Positions 1 through 5,670 of a DNA stretch of 7,287 nt are shown here, in pieces (within the stretch, counting starts at the first letter, position 1; each line of letters starts with the position of its first letter). The translations under genes and the position numbers were made by a program. The notes beneath the pieces were generated by a model. The model worked only from the letters and a program-made list of their open reading frames with translations, was not told the origin of the DNA and searched no databases. This DNA is from Lachnospiraceae bacterium (GTDB lineage: Bacteria > Bacillota > Clostridia > Lachnospirales > Lachnospiraceae): the NCBI GenBank assembly GCA_900755865.1, contig CAAEHZ010000137.1, forward strand, positions 1 through 7,287, written 5' to 3'.

Positions 1-58
1 CTGAAATTCAGTTCGCGATTCCTTCGGCATTAGAAATGTCTGCGGAATGGAGATTAGT

Positions 59-1960
59 ATGGAAATCAGGGAAAAGGTGGATGTGTGTGTAATCGGAGCG
101 GGGCATGCGGGATGTGAGGCTGCTTTAGCATGTGCAAGGCTGGGACTGGAAACGGTTATTTTTACTGTCAGCGTGGACAGTATTGCATTGATGCCCTGTA
201 ATCCAAATGTAGGTGGTTCCTCCAAGGGGCATCTGGTGCGGGAACTGGATGCACTTGGCGGTGAGATGGGAAAAAATATTGATAAAACCTTTATTCAGTC
301 CAAGATGCTGAATGTTTCCAAGGGTCCTGCTGTTCATTCCCTGAGGGCACAGGCAGATAAAGCGGAGTATTCCAGGGCAATGAGAAGAGTTCTGGAAAAT
401 CAGGAGCATCTTACTATTAAGCAGGCAGAGGTCTGTGAGCTTTTGTGGGAAGAAACAAAGGAAGAAGGTACTATCCGGAAAAAGATAACAGGAGTAAAGA
501 CCTTTACAGGGGCGATTTATGAATGTCAGGCTGCGGTTCTCTGTACAGGAACTTATTTGAGGGCAAGGTGTCTTTGTGGAGAAACCATTACCTATACCGG
601 ACCGAATGGGTTACAGGCAGCAAATCATCTGCCGGATTCCCTGAAAAAGATGGGAATTGAGTTAAGACGGTTTAAAACGGGTACGCCGGCAAGAATGGAT
701 AAGCGGAGTATTGATTTTTCAAAGATGGAAGAGCAGTTTGGGGATGAGAGAATTGTTCCTTTTTCCTTTTCTACCAATCCGGAGGAAATCCAGAAGGAGC
801 AGGTTTCCTGCTGGCTGACCTATACCAATGAAAAAACCCATGAGATTATAAGAAATAATCTGGACCGTTCTCCGATTTATGCGGGAATCATAGAGGGAAC
901 AGGACCGAGATATTGTCCTTCGATTGAAGATAAGGTCGTCAAGTTTGCGGATAAGGAGAGGCATCAGGTATTTATTGAGCCGGAGGGGCTTTATACCAAT
1001 GAAATGTATGTAGGTGGCATGTCCTCTTCCCTTCCGGAGGATGTACAGCTTGCCATGTACCGGACGGTTCCGGGACTGGAGCATTGTAAAATCGTGAGAA
1101 ATGCCTATGCCATTGAGTATGATTGTATCAATGCAAGGCAGCTTTATCCTTCTCTGGAATTTAAGCAGGTAAGCGGTTTGTTCAGCGGCGGTCAGTTTAA
1201 TGGAAGCAGCGGATATGAGGAGGCAGCTTCCCAGGGCTTGATTGCAGGTATCAATGCAGCCATGAAGATAAAGGGAAGAGAGCCGTTGATTCTGGACAGG
1301 TCGGAAAGCTATATTGGTGTTTTGATTGATGATTTGGTGACAAAGGATAACAGAGAGCCTTATCGAATGATGACTTCCAGAGCGGAGTACCGTCTTTTAT
1401 TAAGACAGGATAATGCGGATTTGCGTCTTCGGAAGAAGGGGTATGAGGTTGGTCTGATTTCAGAGGAACAGTATCAGGCGCTTCTTACGAAGGAAAAGCA
1501 GATTGAGGAAGAAATTTACCGGTTAAAGCATACAATGGTGGGAGCAAATAAGGAAGTTCAGAGCTTTTTGACAGAGAAGGGGAGTACAACCTTAAAGACA
1601 GCAGCTTCTCTTGCAGAATTGATTTGCCGTCCGGAGCTTTCCTATGATATTCTTGCAGAAATTGATAAAGACAGAAAAGCGCTTCCGAAGGATGTAACGG
1701 AGCAGGCTGAGATAGAGATTAAATATGAAGGATATATAGAGCGCCAGAAAAAACAGGTGGAGCAGTATAAAAAGCTGGAGGTCAGGGCAATCCCGGAGAA
1801 TATGGATTATGATGCAGTTCTCTCTTTGCGTCTGGAGGCAAGACAGAAGTTAAAGCAGTTTTTGCCGGTGTCTATTGGACAGGCTTCCAGAATATCCGGT
1901 GTATCTCCTGCGGATATTTCTGTACTGCTTGTTTATCTGGAGCAGAAAAATAAGGGTTGA
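59..1960 (+). CDS. mnmG: tRNA uridine-5-carboxymethylaminomethyl modification enzyme MnmG (GidA)
   Basis: FAD-dependent enzyme that acts with MnmE to install the carboxymethylaminomethyl group at C5 of wobble uridine 34 in certain tRNAs; cytoplasmic. Seen with this start (633 aa, normal for the family): an N-terminal dinucleotide-binding motif [10 protein letters not shown] at residues 13-22; CNPNVGG with Cys47; the family signature [13 protein letters not shown] with Cys286, matching the catalytic Cys277 region of E. coli; the second signature [17 protein letters not shown]; and [20 protein letters not shown]. The C-terminal MnmE- and tRNA-binding helical domain ends in [17 protein letters not shown]. 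Start choice: an ATG at 47 is in frame, but GGAG at 49-52 lies 6 nt before the ATG at 59 and the protein then begins [15 protein letters not shown], as expected. The ATG at 47 lacks a good ribosome site. The gene upstream (mnmE in most relatives) is outside the window. rsmG follows after 45 nt, so co-transcription is likely. Confidence 0.97.
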   Translation: MEIREKVDVCVIGAGHAGCEAALACARLGLETVIFTVSVDSIALMPCNPNVGGSSKGHLVRELDALGGEMGKNIDKTFIQSKMLNVSKGPAVHSLRAQADKAEYSRAMRRVLENQEHLTIKQAEVCELLWEETKEEGTIRKKITGVKTFTGAIYECQAAVLCTGTYLRARCLCGETITYTGPNGLQAANHLPDSLKKMGIELRRFKTGTPARMDKRSIDFSKMEEQFGDERIVPFSFSTNPEEIQKEQVSCWLTYTNEKTHEIIRNNLDRSPIYAGIIEGTGPRYCPSIEDKVVKFADKERHQVFIEPEGLYTNEMYVGGMSSSLPEDVQLAMYRTVPGLEHCKIVRNAYAIEYDCINARQLYPSLEFKQVSGLFSGGQFNGSSGYEEAASQGLIAGINAAMKIKGREPLILDRSESYIGVLIDDLVTKDNREPYRMMTSRAEYRLLLRQDNADLRLRKKGYEVGLISEEQYQALLTKEKQIEEEIYRLKHTMVGANKEVQSFLTEKGSTTLKTAASLAELICRPELSYDILAEIDKDRKALPKDVTEQAEIEIKYEGYIERQKKQVEQYKKLEVRAIPENMDYDAVLSLRLEARQKLKQFLPVSIGQASRISGVSPADISVLLVYLEQKNKG

Positions 1961-2005
1961 CGAAAAGCAAAGAAAAAGGTTGATAAAGAGGATTTGATAA
2001 AATAT

Positions 2006-2734
2006 ATGGGATTGGAAAAGTATGATACATCTCAATTTATACAGGACTTGAAGGAACTGGGAGTTTCTCTGACGGACAAGCAGATAGAACAGTTTCTGAT
2101 TTATTACGAATTGCTGACGGAGTGGAATTCTTTTATGAATTTGACAGCAATTACGGAGTATGAGGATGTTTTGAAAAAGCATTTTGTGGACAGTGTTTCT
2201 CTGATTCAGGCAGTGGATGTAAGAAAAGAGCTTACTTTAATTGATGTTGGTACCGGTGCCGGTTTTCCGGGACTGGCTCTGAAAATTGCCTATCCTGAGT
2301 TGAAGGTAACACTTCTGGATTCCTTACAGAAGAGAATCCAGTTTCTGGACGCTGTCATTGAAAAGCTGGGATTGGAAGGAATTGAAACCATTCATGGAAG
2401 AGCAGAGGATTTTGCAAAGCCTCAGAAGTTAAGGGAGAGTTTTGATTTATGTGTTTCCAGAGCGGTAGCAAATCTTTCTACCTTATCGGAATATTGCCTT
2501 CCCTTTGTAAAGGTTGGGGGATATTTTATTCCTTATAAATCAGAAAAAATAGCTCAGGAAAAGGAGGAGGCAGAAAAAGCATTGGAGCTTCTTGGCGGAA
2601 AATTTGAACGTCAGGTTGAATTTATGCTTCCTTCCTCTGATATTTACCGGAATCTTTTTGTTATAAAAAAAGTAAAGGAAACACCAAAAAAATTTCCAAG
2701 GAAAGCAGGACTTCCTGCAAAGGAGCCAATATAG
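2006..2734 (+). CDS. rsmG: 16S rRNA (guanine-527-N7)-methyltransferase RsmG (GidB)
   Basis: SAM-dependent methyltransferase that makes m7G at position 527 of 16S rRNA; loss of this enzyme is known to give low-level streptomycin resistance in several bacteria. Seen: an N-terminal helical part resembling the Bacillus protein (LTDKQIEQFLIYYELLTEWN, then MNLTAITEYEDVLKKHFVDS), the SAM-binding loop DVGTGAGFPGLALK with its glycines around residues 82-89, the acidic strand end LLDSLQKR, GRAEDFA, and SRAVANL before the late strand. The tail TPKKFPRKAGLPAKEP is typical of clostridial RsmG. With this start it has 242 aa, a normal length. The start is uncertain: a TTG at 1994 is in frame (246 aa), but GAGG at 1988-1991 is only 2 nt from it, and 14 nt from the ATG chosen here. 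Both spacings are poor, so translation may depend partly on coupling to mnmG. No convincing terminator was found after the stop. Confidence 0.95.
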   Translation: MGLEKYDTSQFIQDLKELGVSLTDKQIEQFLIYYELLTEWNSFMNLTAITEYEDVLKKHFVDSVSLIQAVDVRKELTLIDVGTGAGFPGLALKIAYPELKVTLLDSLQKRIQFLDAVIEKLGLEGIETIHGRAEDFAKPQKLRESFDLCVSRAVANLSTLSEYCLPFVKVGGYFIPYKSEKIAQEKEEAEKALELLGGKFERQVEFMLPSSDIYRNLFVIKKVKETPKKFPRKAGLPAKEPI

Positions 2735-2776
2735 TTTATAATTGGTTAAGAAATGTTAAAGATTGAATAAAAGTGT

Positions 2777-2805
2777 TTTACAAATGATGTTTTTTAAGGT
2801 ATAGT
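2777..2805 (+). promoter_or_regulatory. Putative sigma-A promoter of the two-component operon
   Basis: TTTACA at 2777-2782 and TATAGT at 2800-2805 are separated by 17 bp. A perfect TATAAT overlaps at 2805-2810, but its spacing from the same -35 would be 22 bp, so TATAGT fits better. The expected start of transcription is about 2812-2817, giving a leader of roughly 35 nt. The site lies in the 116-bp gap between rsmG and the kinase gene, which suggests the kinase-regulator pair is expressed independently of mnmG-rsmG. Prediction from motif match only. Confidence 0.6.
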
Positions 2806-2826
2806 ATAATGGACTATTAATATTAA

Positions 2827-2840
2827 AGAACATATGTTCT
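2827..2840 (+). promoter_or_regulatory. Perfect 14-bp palindrome, candidate LexA (SOS)-type operator
   Basis: AGAACATATGTTCT is perfectly self-complementary. Its core GAAC-N4-GTTC, here GAACATATGTTC at 2828-2839, matches the core of the LexA/DinR box known from Bacillus and other Gram-positive bacteria (CGAACRNRYGTTYC); only the outermost bases differ. It lies about 15-30 bp past the predicted start of transcription and 10 bp before the kinase ATG, where a bound repressor would block transcription. Alternatively it is a binding site for the DegU-like regulator encoded in the same operon, or chance in an AT-rich leader. Confidence 0.45.
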
Positions 2841-2850
2841 GATTAGAAAA

Positions 2851-3507
2851 ATGGATAAAATAATAGAAAACAATAATTTAACAATTTTTAAGGTACAGGA
2901 AGAAGAGAGGCAGCGGATTGCCAGAGATTTGCACGATACTTCTCTTCAAAATCTGACACATTTGATACATAAGATAGAGTTAAGCAGTCTTTATATTGAT
3001 AAGGATCCGATACAGGCAAAGCTGGAACTTTCTATTGTAGAAAAGTCTTTGAGAAAAACAATTGAAGAAATCAGAAATATTATTTATGATTTAAGACCAA
3101 TGTCCTTTGATGATTTAGGTTTAAAAAATGCGCTTTTACAATTATTGTCTTGTATTAATGAAGACCAGAAATATCAGATTACTTATGATATTGATAATGT
3201 TTCATGTGAAACAAATGATGTAATCCAAATGGCTATATTTCGTCTGGTTCGGGAATCTTTGAATAATATTGTAAAACACGCAGATGCAACTAAAATTCTC
3301 TTTTTTTGTAAAAAAAATAATCATATTTATGTAATTGATATTACAGATAATGGAAAAGGATTTAGAAAAGAAGAATGTCATGGAACAAAACATTTTGGAT
3401 TAAGTCTGATGAAGGAAACTTGTGATATACTAAATGGAGCCTTTGAAGTAGAAAGCCAGCCTGGTAACGGAACAAGGATTCATATCGAAATTCCTTTAGA
3501 AAATTAA
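2851..3507 (+). CDS. Short sensorless histidine kinase, NarL/DegS type (HisKA_3 + HATPase_c)
   Basis: Predicted cytoplasmic kinase that phosphorylates the regulator encoded next to it. Seen in 218 aa: a HisKA_3 box ERQRIARDLHDTSLQNL at residues 19-35 with phosphoacceptor His28; a dimerisation helix ending in the family-typical DLRPMSFDDLGLKNAL (80-95); the ATP-binding N box RESLNNIVKHADA with Asn139; the G1 box DNGKGF (166-171); the G2 region HFGLSLM (181-187); and GNGTRI near the end. There is no membrane segment, PAS, GAF or long coiled coil: only 18 residues precede the H box, whereas DegS and LiaS carry a separate sensing region. An in-frame TAA at 2824 excludes a longer ORF. No Shine-Dalgarno sequence is visible before the ATG. 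The gene is visibly richer in A/T runs than mnmG or rsmG, which may hint at different ancestry. A parS-like site lies inside it (3198-3213). Confidence 0.9.
   Translation: MDKIIENNNLTIFKVQEEERQRIARDLHDTSLQNLTHLIHKIELSSLYIDKDPIQAKLELSIVEKSLRKTIEEIRNIIYDLRPMSFDDLGLKNALLQLLSCINEDQKYQITYDIDNVSCETNDVIQMAIFRLVRESLNNIVKHADATKILFFCKKNNHIYVIDITDNGKGFRKEECHGTKHFGLSLMKETCDILNGAFEVESQPGNGTRIHIEIPLEN
3198..3213. other. parS-like ParB binding site inside the kinase gene (one mismatch)
   Basis: TGTTTCATGTGAAACA differs from the parS consensus TGTTTCACGTGAAACA only at position 8 (C to T), in the central CG. It lies in the kinase reading frame, covering codons for Val117 to Thr121. ParB sites inside coding sequence are well known, for example in spo0J of Bacillus subtilis. 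Two perfect sites lie about 1 kb downstream. Binding here is predicted, not shown, and the central mismatch may weaken it. Confidence 0.65.
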
Positions 3508-3535
3508 GGTTGACTCATAGTGCAGGAGCACAAGA

Positions 3536-4192
3536 ATGGAGGTAACATTGAATATTAAAGTTATGTTGGCGGATGACCACGTTTTAATGAGAGAGGGAAT
3601 AAGACAGCTTCTTGAATTTGATGGAAGCATAGAAGTAATAGGAGAGGCAAGTGATGGAGAAGAGTGTCTTCAGAAATTGGAAAAAGTTAAACCGGATGTT
3701 TTACTTCTTGATATTAACATGCCTAAATTAAATGGAATTGAAGTACTGGAAGAAATTAAAAGAAAAAAAATAAATGTTAAAGTACTTATTTTAACAGTAC
3801 ATAATGAAGTAGATTATTTGATTCGCGCTGTGGATATTGGAGTGGACGGATATATATTAAAGGATTCAGAATCAGCAGAATTAAAGAAAGCAATTATGAC
3901 TGTCATGGATGGAGAAAGTTATATTCAGCCTAAGCTGATTCCGATGTTGAATAAAAGATTGATTACCAGAGATTCAGACAAAGAAAAATTAGAATCTCTT
4001 ACGGGCAGAGAGAAGGAAGTTCTGATTGAAGTTGCAAACGGTATGTTTAATAAGGAAATAGCAACTTCCTTACATATCAGTGAAAGAACAGTAAAAAATC
4101 ATATTTCTAATATCTTTAAAAAGCTGGACGTATCCGATAGAACGCAGGCTGCGGTATTTGCAATTAAGAATGACCTGGTTAAGCTATTCTAA
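3536..4192 (+). CDS. LuxR/NarL-family response regulator (DegU-like)
   Basis: DNA-binding response regulator, the likely partner of the kinase that ends 28 nt upstream. Seen in 218 aa: a receiver domain at about residues 7-123 with acidic pair Asp13-Asp14 in LADDH, phosphoacceptor Asp59 in LLLDINMP, switch Thr87 in LILTVH and Lys109 in ILKDSES. A short linker follows, then a C-terminal LuxR-type helix-turn-helix at about 152-215 (LTGREKEVL, NKEIATSLHISERTVKNHIS, LDVSDRTQAAVFA). All key residues are present, so it should be functional. Start choice: AGGAG at 3524-3528 lies 7 nt before the ATG at 3536. A TTG at 3548, however, is preceded at good spacing by the stronger GGAGGT (3538-3543) and would give MNIKVMLADDH, so the protein may be four residues shorter. 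Its targets cannot be read from the sequence. The transcript probably ends at the palindrome at 4218-4249. Confidence 0.94.
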   Translation: MEVTLNIKVMLADDHVLMREGIRQLLEFDGSIEVIGEASDGEECLQKLEKVKPDVLLLDINMPKLNGIEVLEEIKRKKINVKVLILTVHNEVDYLIRAVDIGVDGYILKDSESAELKKAIMTVMDGESYIQPKLIPMLNKRLITRDSDKEKLESLTGREKEVLIEVANGMFNKEIATSLHISERTVKNHISNIFKKLDVSDRTQAAVFAIKNDLVKLF

Positions 4193-4217
4193 ATATTGTA
4201 TGTATCATTAGGAAGAG

Positions 4218-4252
4218 AGGATGAATGTTTCACGTGAAACATTCATCCTTTT
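4218..4252 (+). terminator. 32-bp perfect palindrome containing parS, possible terminator of the response-regulator transcript
   Basis: Bases 4218-4233 and 4234-4249 are perfect reverse complements. In RNA they would form a stem of about 14 bp with a tetraloop, extendable by A-U and G-U pairs to 4215/4252. Only four T follow directly (4249-4252), then ATATC, so the U tract is short. It lies 25 nt past the response-regulator stop, where a terminator is expected. The central 16 bp are a perfect parS, and the flanking arms (GGATGAA / TTCATCC) extend the symmetry beyond what ParB needs, which favours a second role. Confidence 0.55.
4226..4241. other. parS site 1 (perfect consensus)
   Basis: TGTTTCACGTGAAACA is an exact match to the bacterial chromosomal parS consensus. 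ParB, encoded at 5671, is expected to bind it, load as a CTP-dependent sliding clamp, spread, and recruit SMC to the origin region. Its centre is 50 bp from the centre of the next site. A site within 700 bp of parA is usual for origin-proximal partition loci. Confidence 0.95.
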
Positions 4253-4275
4253 ATATCAGACAGGACACAATATAA

Positions 4276-4291
4276 TGTTTCACGTGAAACA
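4276..4291. other. parS site 2 (perfect consensus)
   Basis: A second exact TGTTTCACGTGAAACA, with symmetry extended by one base on each side (4275-4292). Unlike site 1 it has no further complementary arms and no T tract, so it looks like a pure ParB site. The 50-bp spacing is close to five helical turns, which would place both dimers on about the same DNA face. Confidence 0.95.
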
Positions 4292-4307
4292 TAGAAACCC
4301 AAGATAT

Positions 4308-4353
4308 TGTTTCAAAAAGATGTGAAACATTTTGTAAAATAAAGTGTGAAACA
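4308..4353. repeat. Split parS-like inverted repeat and an extra half-site
   Basis: TGTTTCA at 4308-4314 and TGAAACA at 4323-4329 are the two parS half-sites separated by 8 bp instead of the normal 2. A further half-site, TGAAACA at 4347-4353, lies in a direct repeat of TGTGAAACAT (4321-4330 and 4345-4354, 24 bp apart). These may be decayed parS copies or auxiliary contacts; strong ParB binding is not expected with this spacing. Confidence 0.45.
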
Positions 4354-4417
4354 TGAAAAATGGGGAGAGCAGGGTGAGGGTGGAAACCTAGATGTTGTGG
4401 TTATGGAAACTTACCAT

Positions 4418-4497
4418 ATGAACACATTCGTCCATAGAATCATGTAAGCAGATTTTTATATTGATATTGAAAATAGGAGAGCAAACCAGTTTTAAAA
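4418..4497 (+). repeat. Diverged direct repeat, copy A
   Basis: The first 33 bp (4418-4450) match 4739-4771 at 27 positions, and all six differences are transitions. The end of the block, CAGTTTTAAAA at 4487-4497, again matches CTGTTTTAAAA at 4805-4815, at nearly the same offset (318 against 321 bp). The two blocks therefore look like diverged copies of one unit of about 80 bp. Copy A lacks the palindromic second half that copy B has. Confidence 0.6.
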
Positions 4498-4523
4498 GTG
4501 CTATTCGTAAAGGCGGGCTGAGG

Positions 4524-4549
4524 CGCTAACCGTCACTGCGTGACTAGCG
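4524..4549. repeat. GC-rich imperfect hairpin
   Basis: CGCTA (4524-4528) plus GTCAC (4532-4536) pair with GTGAC (4540-4544) plus TAGCG (4545-4549), leaving a 3-nt bulge ACC and a loop TGC. Just upstream, GCGGGCTGA at 4513-4521 is the perfect complement of TCAGCCCGC at 4646-4654, which links this region to the left end of the 174-bp element. No T tract follows, so it is not a terminator. Confidence 0.45.
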
Positions 4550-4582
4550 TTGCAGATAGGAAAATACTTACTTTATAAATAA

Positions 4583-4603
4583 GTTGTTCATAAAATCATG
4601 CAA
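4583..4603 (+). repeat. Partial repeat copy C (ATCATGCAA motif)
   Basis: The core GTTCATAAAATCATGCAA, at 4586-4603, matches GTTCACAAAATCATGCAA of copy B (4751-4768) at 17 of 18 bases and resembles copy A at 4430-4447. The three cores lie about 156 and 165 bp apart. Outside the core, similarity fades into AT-rich sequence. Confidence 0.5.
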
Positions 4604-4637
4604 ATATATATTTATTCTGGTTATGGACAAAGGGAGA

Positions 4638-4811
4638 AAAACAGTTCAGCCCGCACCTCTTCATTCATAAAAGCGTCTGCTTCGCATCCGGCGCTGCAAA
4701 GCAGCTCATCTTTTATTTCATTCAGAGGCGCTCCCCTCATGAATATATTCGTTCACAAAATCATGCAAGCATGATTTCTGTTCTCGTATATATTCATGGC
4801 TGAACTGTTTT
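4638..4811. repeat. 174-bp element bounded by a perfect 14-bp inverted repeat, with two internal hairpins
   Basis: AAAACAGTTCAGCC (4638-4651) is the exact reverse complement of GGCTGAACTGTTTT (4798-4811). Inside lie two more inverted repeats. Hairpin I spans 4656-4728: CCTCT and ATAAAAG pair with CTTTTAT and AGAGG around internal loops, with a tip GCTGC-AAA-GCAGC at 4693-4705. Hairpin II spans 4738-4798: outer arms of about 14 bp with one mismatch, and the inner stem AAATCATGC/GCATGATTT at 4758-4777. Together they make a three-way-junction layout. Possible readings are a miniature inverted-repeat element, a dispersed palindromic repeat, or a structured leader or small RNA. No clear target-site duplication is visible, and it ends 11 bp before the parA -35 box. 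Confidence 0.6.
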
Positions 4812-4822
4812 AAAAAATTCAG

Positions 4823-4851
4823 TGGATATATGAAAAGATAAGTGTTATAAT
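4823..4851 (+). promoter_or_regulatory. Predicted sigma-A promoter of parA-parB
   Basis: TGGATA at 4823-4828 (four of six bases of TTGACA), a 17-bp spacer, and a perfect TATAAT at 4846-4851 with an extended -10 TG at 4843-4844. Transcription would start near 4858, leaving a leader of about 30 nt before the parA ATG. The promoter follows directly after the inverted-repeat element, so that element would lie upstream of the core promoter rather than in the transcript. Confidence 0.7.
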
Positions 4852-4888
4852 TGAAAAGCAAATCTACACGCGCAGAAATGAGGATATT

Positions 4889-5650
4889 ATGGGAAAAGTA
4901 ATTGCAATAGCAAATCAAAAGGGTGGCGTAGGAAAGACTACAACTTCTATCAATTTATCAGCATGTCTTGCAGAAAAAGGAAAGAGAGTTTTACTGATTG
5001 ATACAGACCCTCAGGGAAACAGTACAAGCGGTTTCGGAATTGACAAAAATGAATTGGATAATACAATTTATGAGTTAATTCTTGGGGAATGTTCCATCAG
5101 TGATTGTATTATAAAAAATGTAATCGAAAATGTATCTGTACTTCCCTCTAATGTAAATCTTGCAGCGGCAGAGATTGAGTTAATCGGAGTAGATAAGAAA
5201 GAATACATTTTGAAAAATGAAGTGGATTACATAAAGGACGACTACGATTATATCATTATTGATTGCCCGCCCTCATTAAATATGCTGACGATTAATTCCA
5301 TGACTACTGCTGACAGCGTACTGGTTCCGATTCAATGTGAGTATTATGCGCTGGAAGGATTAAGCCAGTTGATTCATACGGTCAACCTTGTAAAGGAAAG
5401 ACTGAATCCTGATTTGGATATGGAGGGAGTTGTATTTACCATGTATGATTCCAGAACAAATCTTTCCATGCAGGTAGTTGAAAATGTAAAAGCAAATTTG
5501 AGCCAGAGAGTTTATAAAACATTGATTCCAAGAAACATCAGACTGGCAGAAGCACCTAGCTACGGTATGCCTATCAATAAGTATGACGGCAGGTCAGCAG
5601 GAGCGGAAGCCTATATGAATCTGGCAGAAGAATTGATTCAGAACAGCTAA
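4889..5650 (+). CDS. parA: Chromosome-partitioning ATPase ParA (Soj)
   Basis: ATP-dependent, DNA-binding P-loop ATPase of the ParA/MinD class. With ParB and parS it drives origin segregation; Soj proteins of Firmicutes also modulate DnaA. Seen in 253 aa, the same size as Bacillus Soj and similar throughout: the deviant Walker A KGGVGKTT at residues 11-18 with its signature Lys11, the A' motif LLIDTDPQGN with Asp38 and Asp40, the Walker B region IIIDCPPSLNMLTIN near 123-137, PIQCEYYALEGLSQL, and the C-terminal IPRNIRLAEAPSYG thought to contact DNA. It lacks the N-terminal helix-turn-helix of plasmid type Ia ParA, which fits a chromosomal system. The ATG has AGG at 4881-4883 as part of an AATGAGGAT ribosome site. 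parB follows after 20 nt, so the two are surely one operon. Confidence 0.97.
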   Translation: MGKVIAIANQKGGVGKTTTSINLSACLAEKGKRVLLIDTDPQGNSTSGFGIDKNELDNTIYELILGECSISDCIIKNVIENVSVLPSNVNLAAAEIELIGVDKKEYILKNEVDYIKDDYDYIIIDCPPSLNMLTINSMTTADSVLVPIQCEYYALEGLSQLIHTVNLVKERLNPDLDMEGVVFTMYDSRTNLSMQVVENVKANLSQRVYKTLIPRNIRLAEAPSYGMPINKYDGRSAGAEAYMNLAEELIQNS

Positions 5651-5670
5651 AAGAGGAGAGGGAAAAAAGT

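Larger units (their letters stand above)
4193..4888. other. 696-bp intergenic region between response regulator and parA
   Basis: I see no credible gene here: the only open frame of any length (66 codons, minus strand, 4718-4918) runs through hairpin sequence and into parA. In order it holds two perfect parS sites (4226-4241, 4276-4291), split and half parS motifs (4308-4353), a first copy of a repeat (4418-4497), a hairpin with GC-rich flank (4513-4549), a second partial copy (4583-4603), a 174-bp inverted-repeat-bounded element (4638-4811) and the parA promoter (4823-4851). The local rise in GC at 4510-4555 and 4645-4735, within AT-rich surroundings, suggests inserted or structured elements rather than simple leader sequence. 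Confidence 0.75.

Noticed and set aside
1..46. Possible tail of mnmE or a leader hairpin before mnmG
   Set aside because: No frame shows the expected mnmE C-terminal FCIGK-like end. A loose stem (ATTCC/GGAAT with inner CATT/AATG) is too weak to call regulatory.
719..1084. Minus-strand 121-codon ORF inside mnmG
   Set aside because: Antisense to a highly conserved part of mnmG, with no family resemblance.
2706..2719. GCAGGA-CT-TCCTGC hairpin near the end of rsmG as a terminator
   Set aside because: It is inside the coding sequence of the conserved C-terminal tail and has no T tract after it.
4418..4815. CRISPR array or iteron origin from the recurring ATCATGCAA motif
   Set aside because: Only three diverged copies at unequal spacing of about 160 bp, with no uniform repeat-spacer structure and no adjacent cas or rep gene.
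4821..4829. DnaA-box-like AGTGGATAT upstream of parA
   Set aside because: Only 7 of 9 bases match TGTGGATAA, it overlaps the predicted -35 box, and there is no cluster of such boxes, so no origin is called.
4718..4918. Minus-strand 66-codon ORF in the intergenic region
   Set aside because: It runs through the palindromic element and into the start of parA, has no ribosome site I could see and no recognisable motif; it is a by-product of the repeat.
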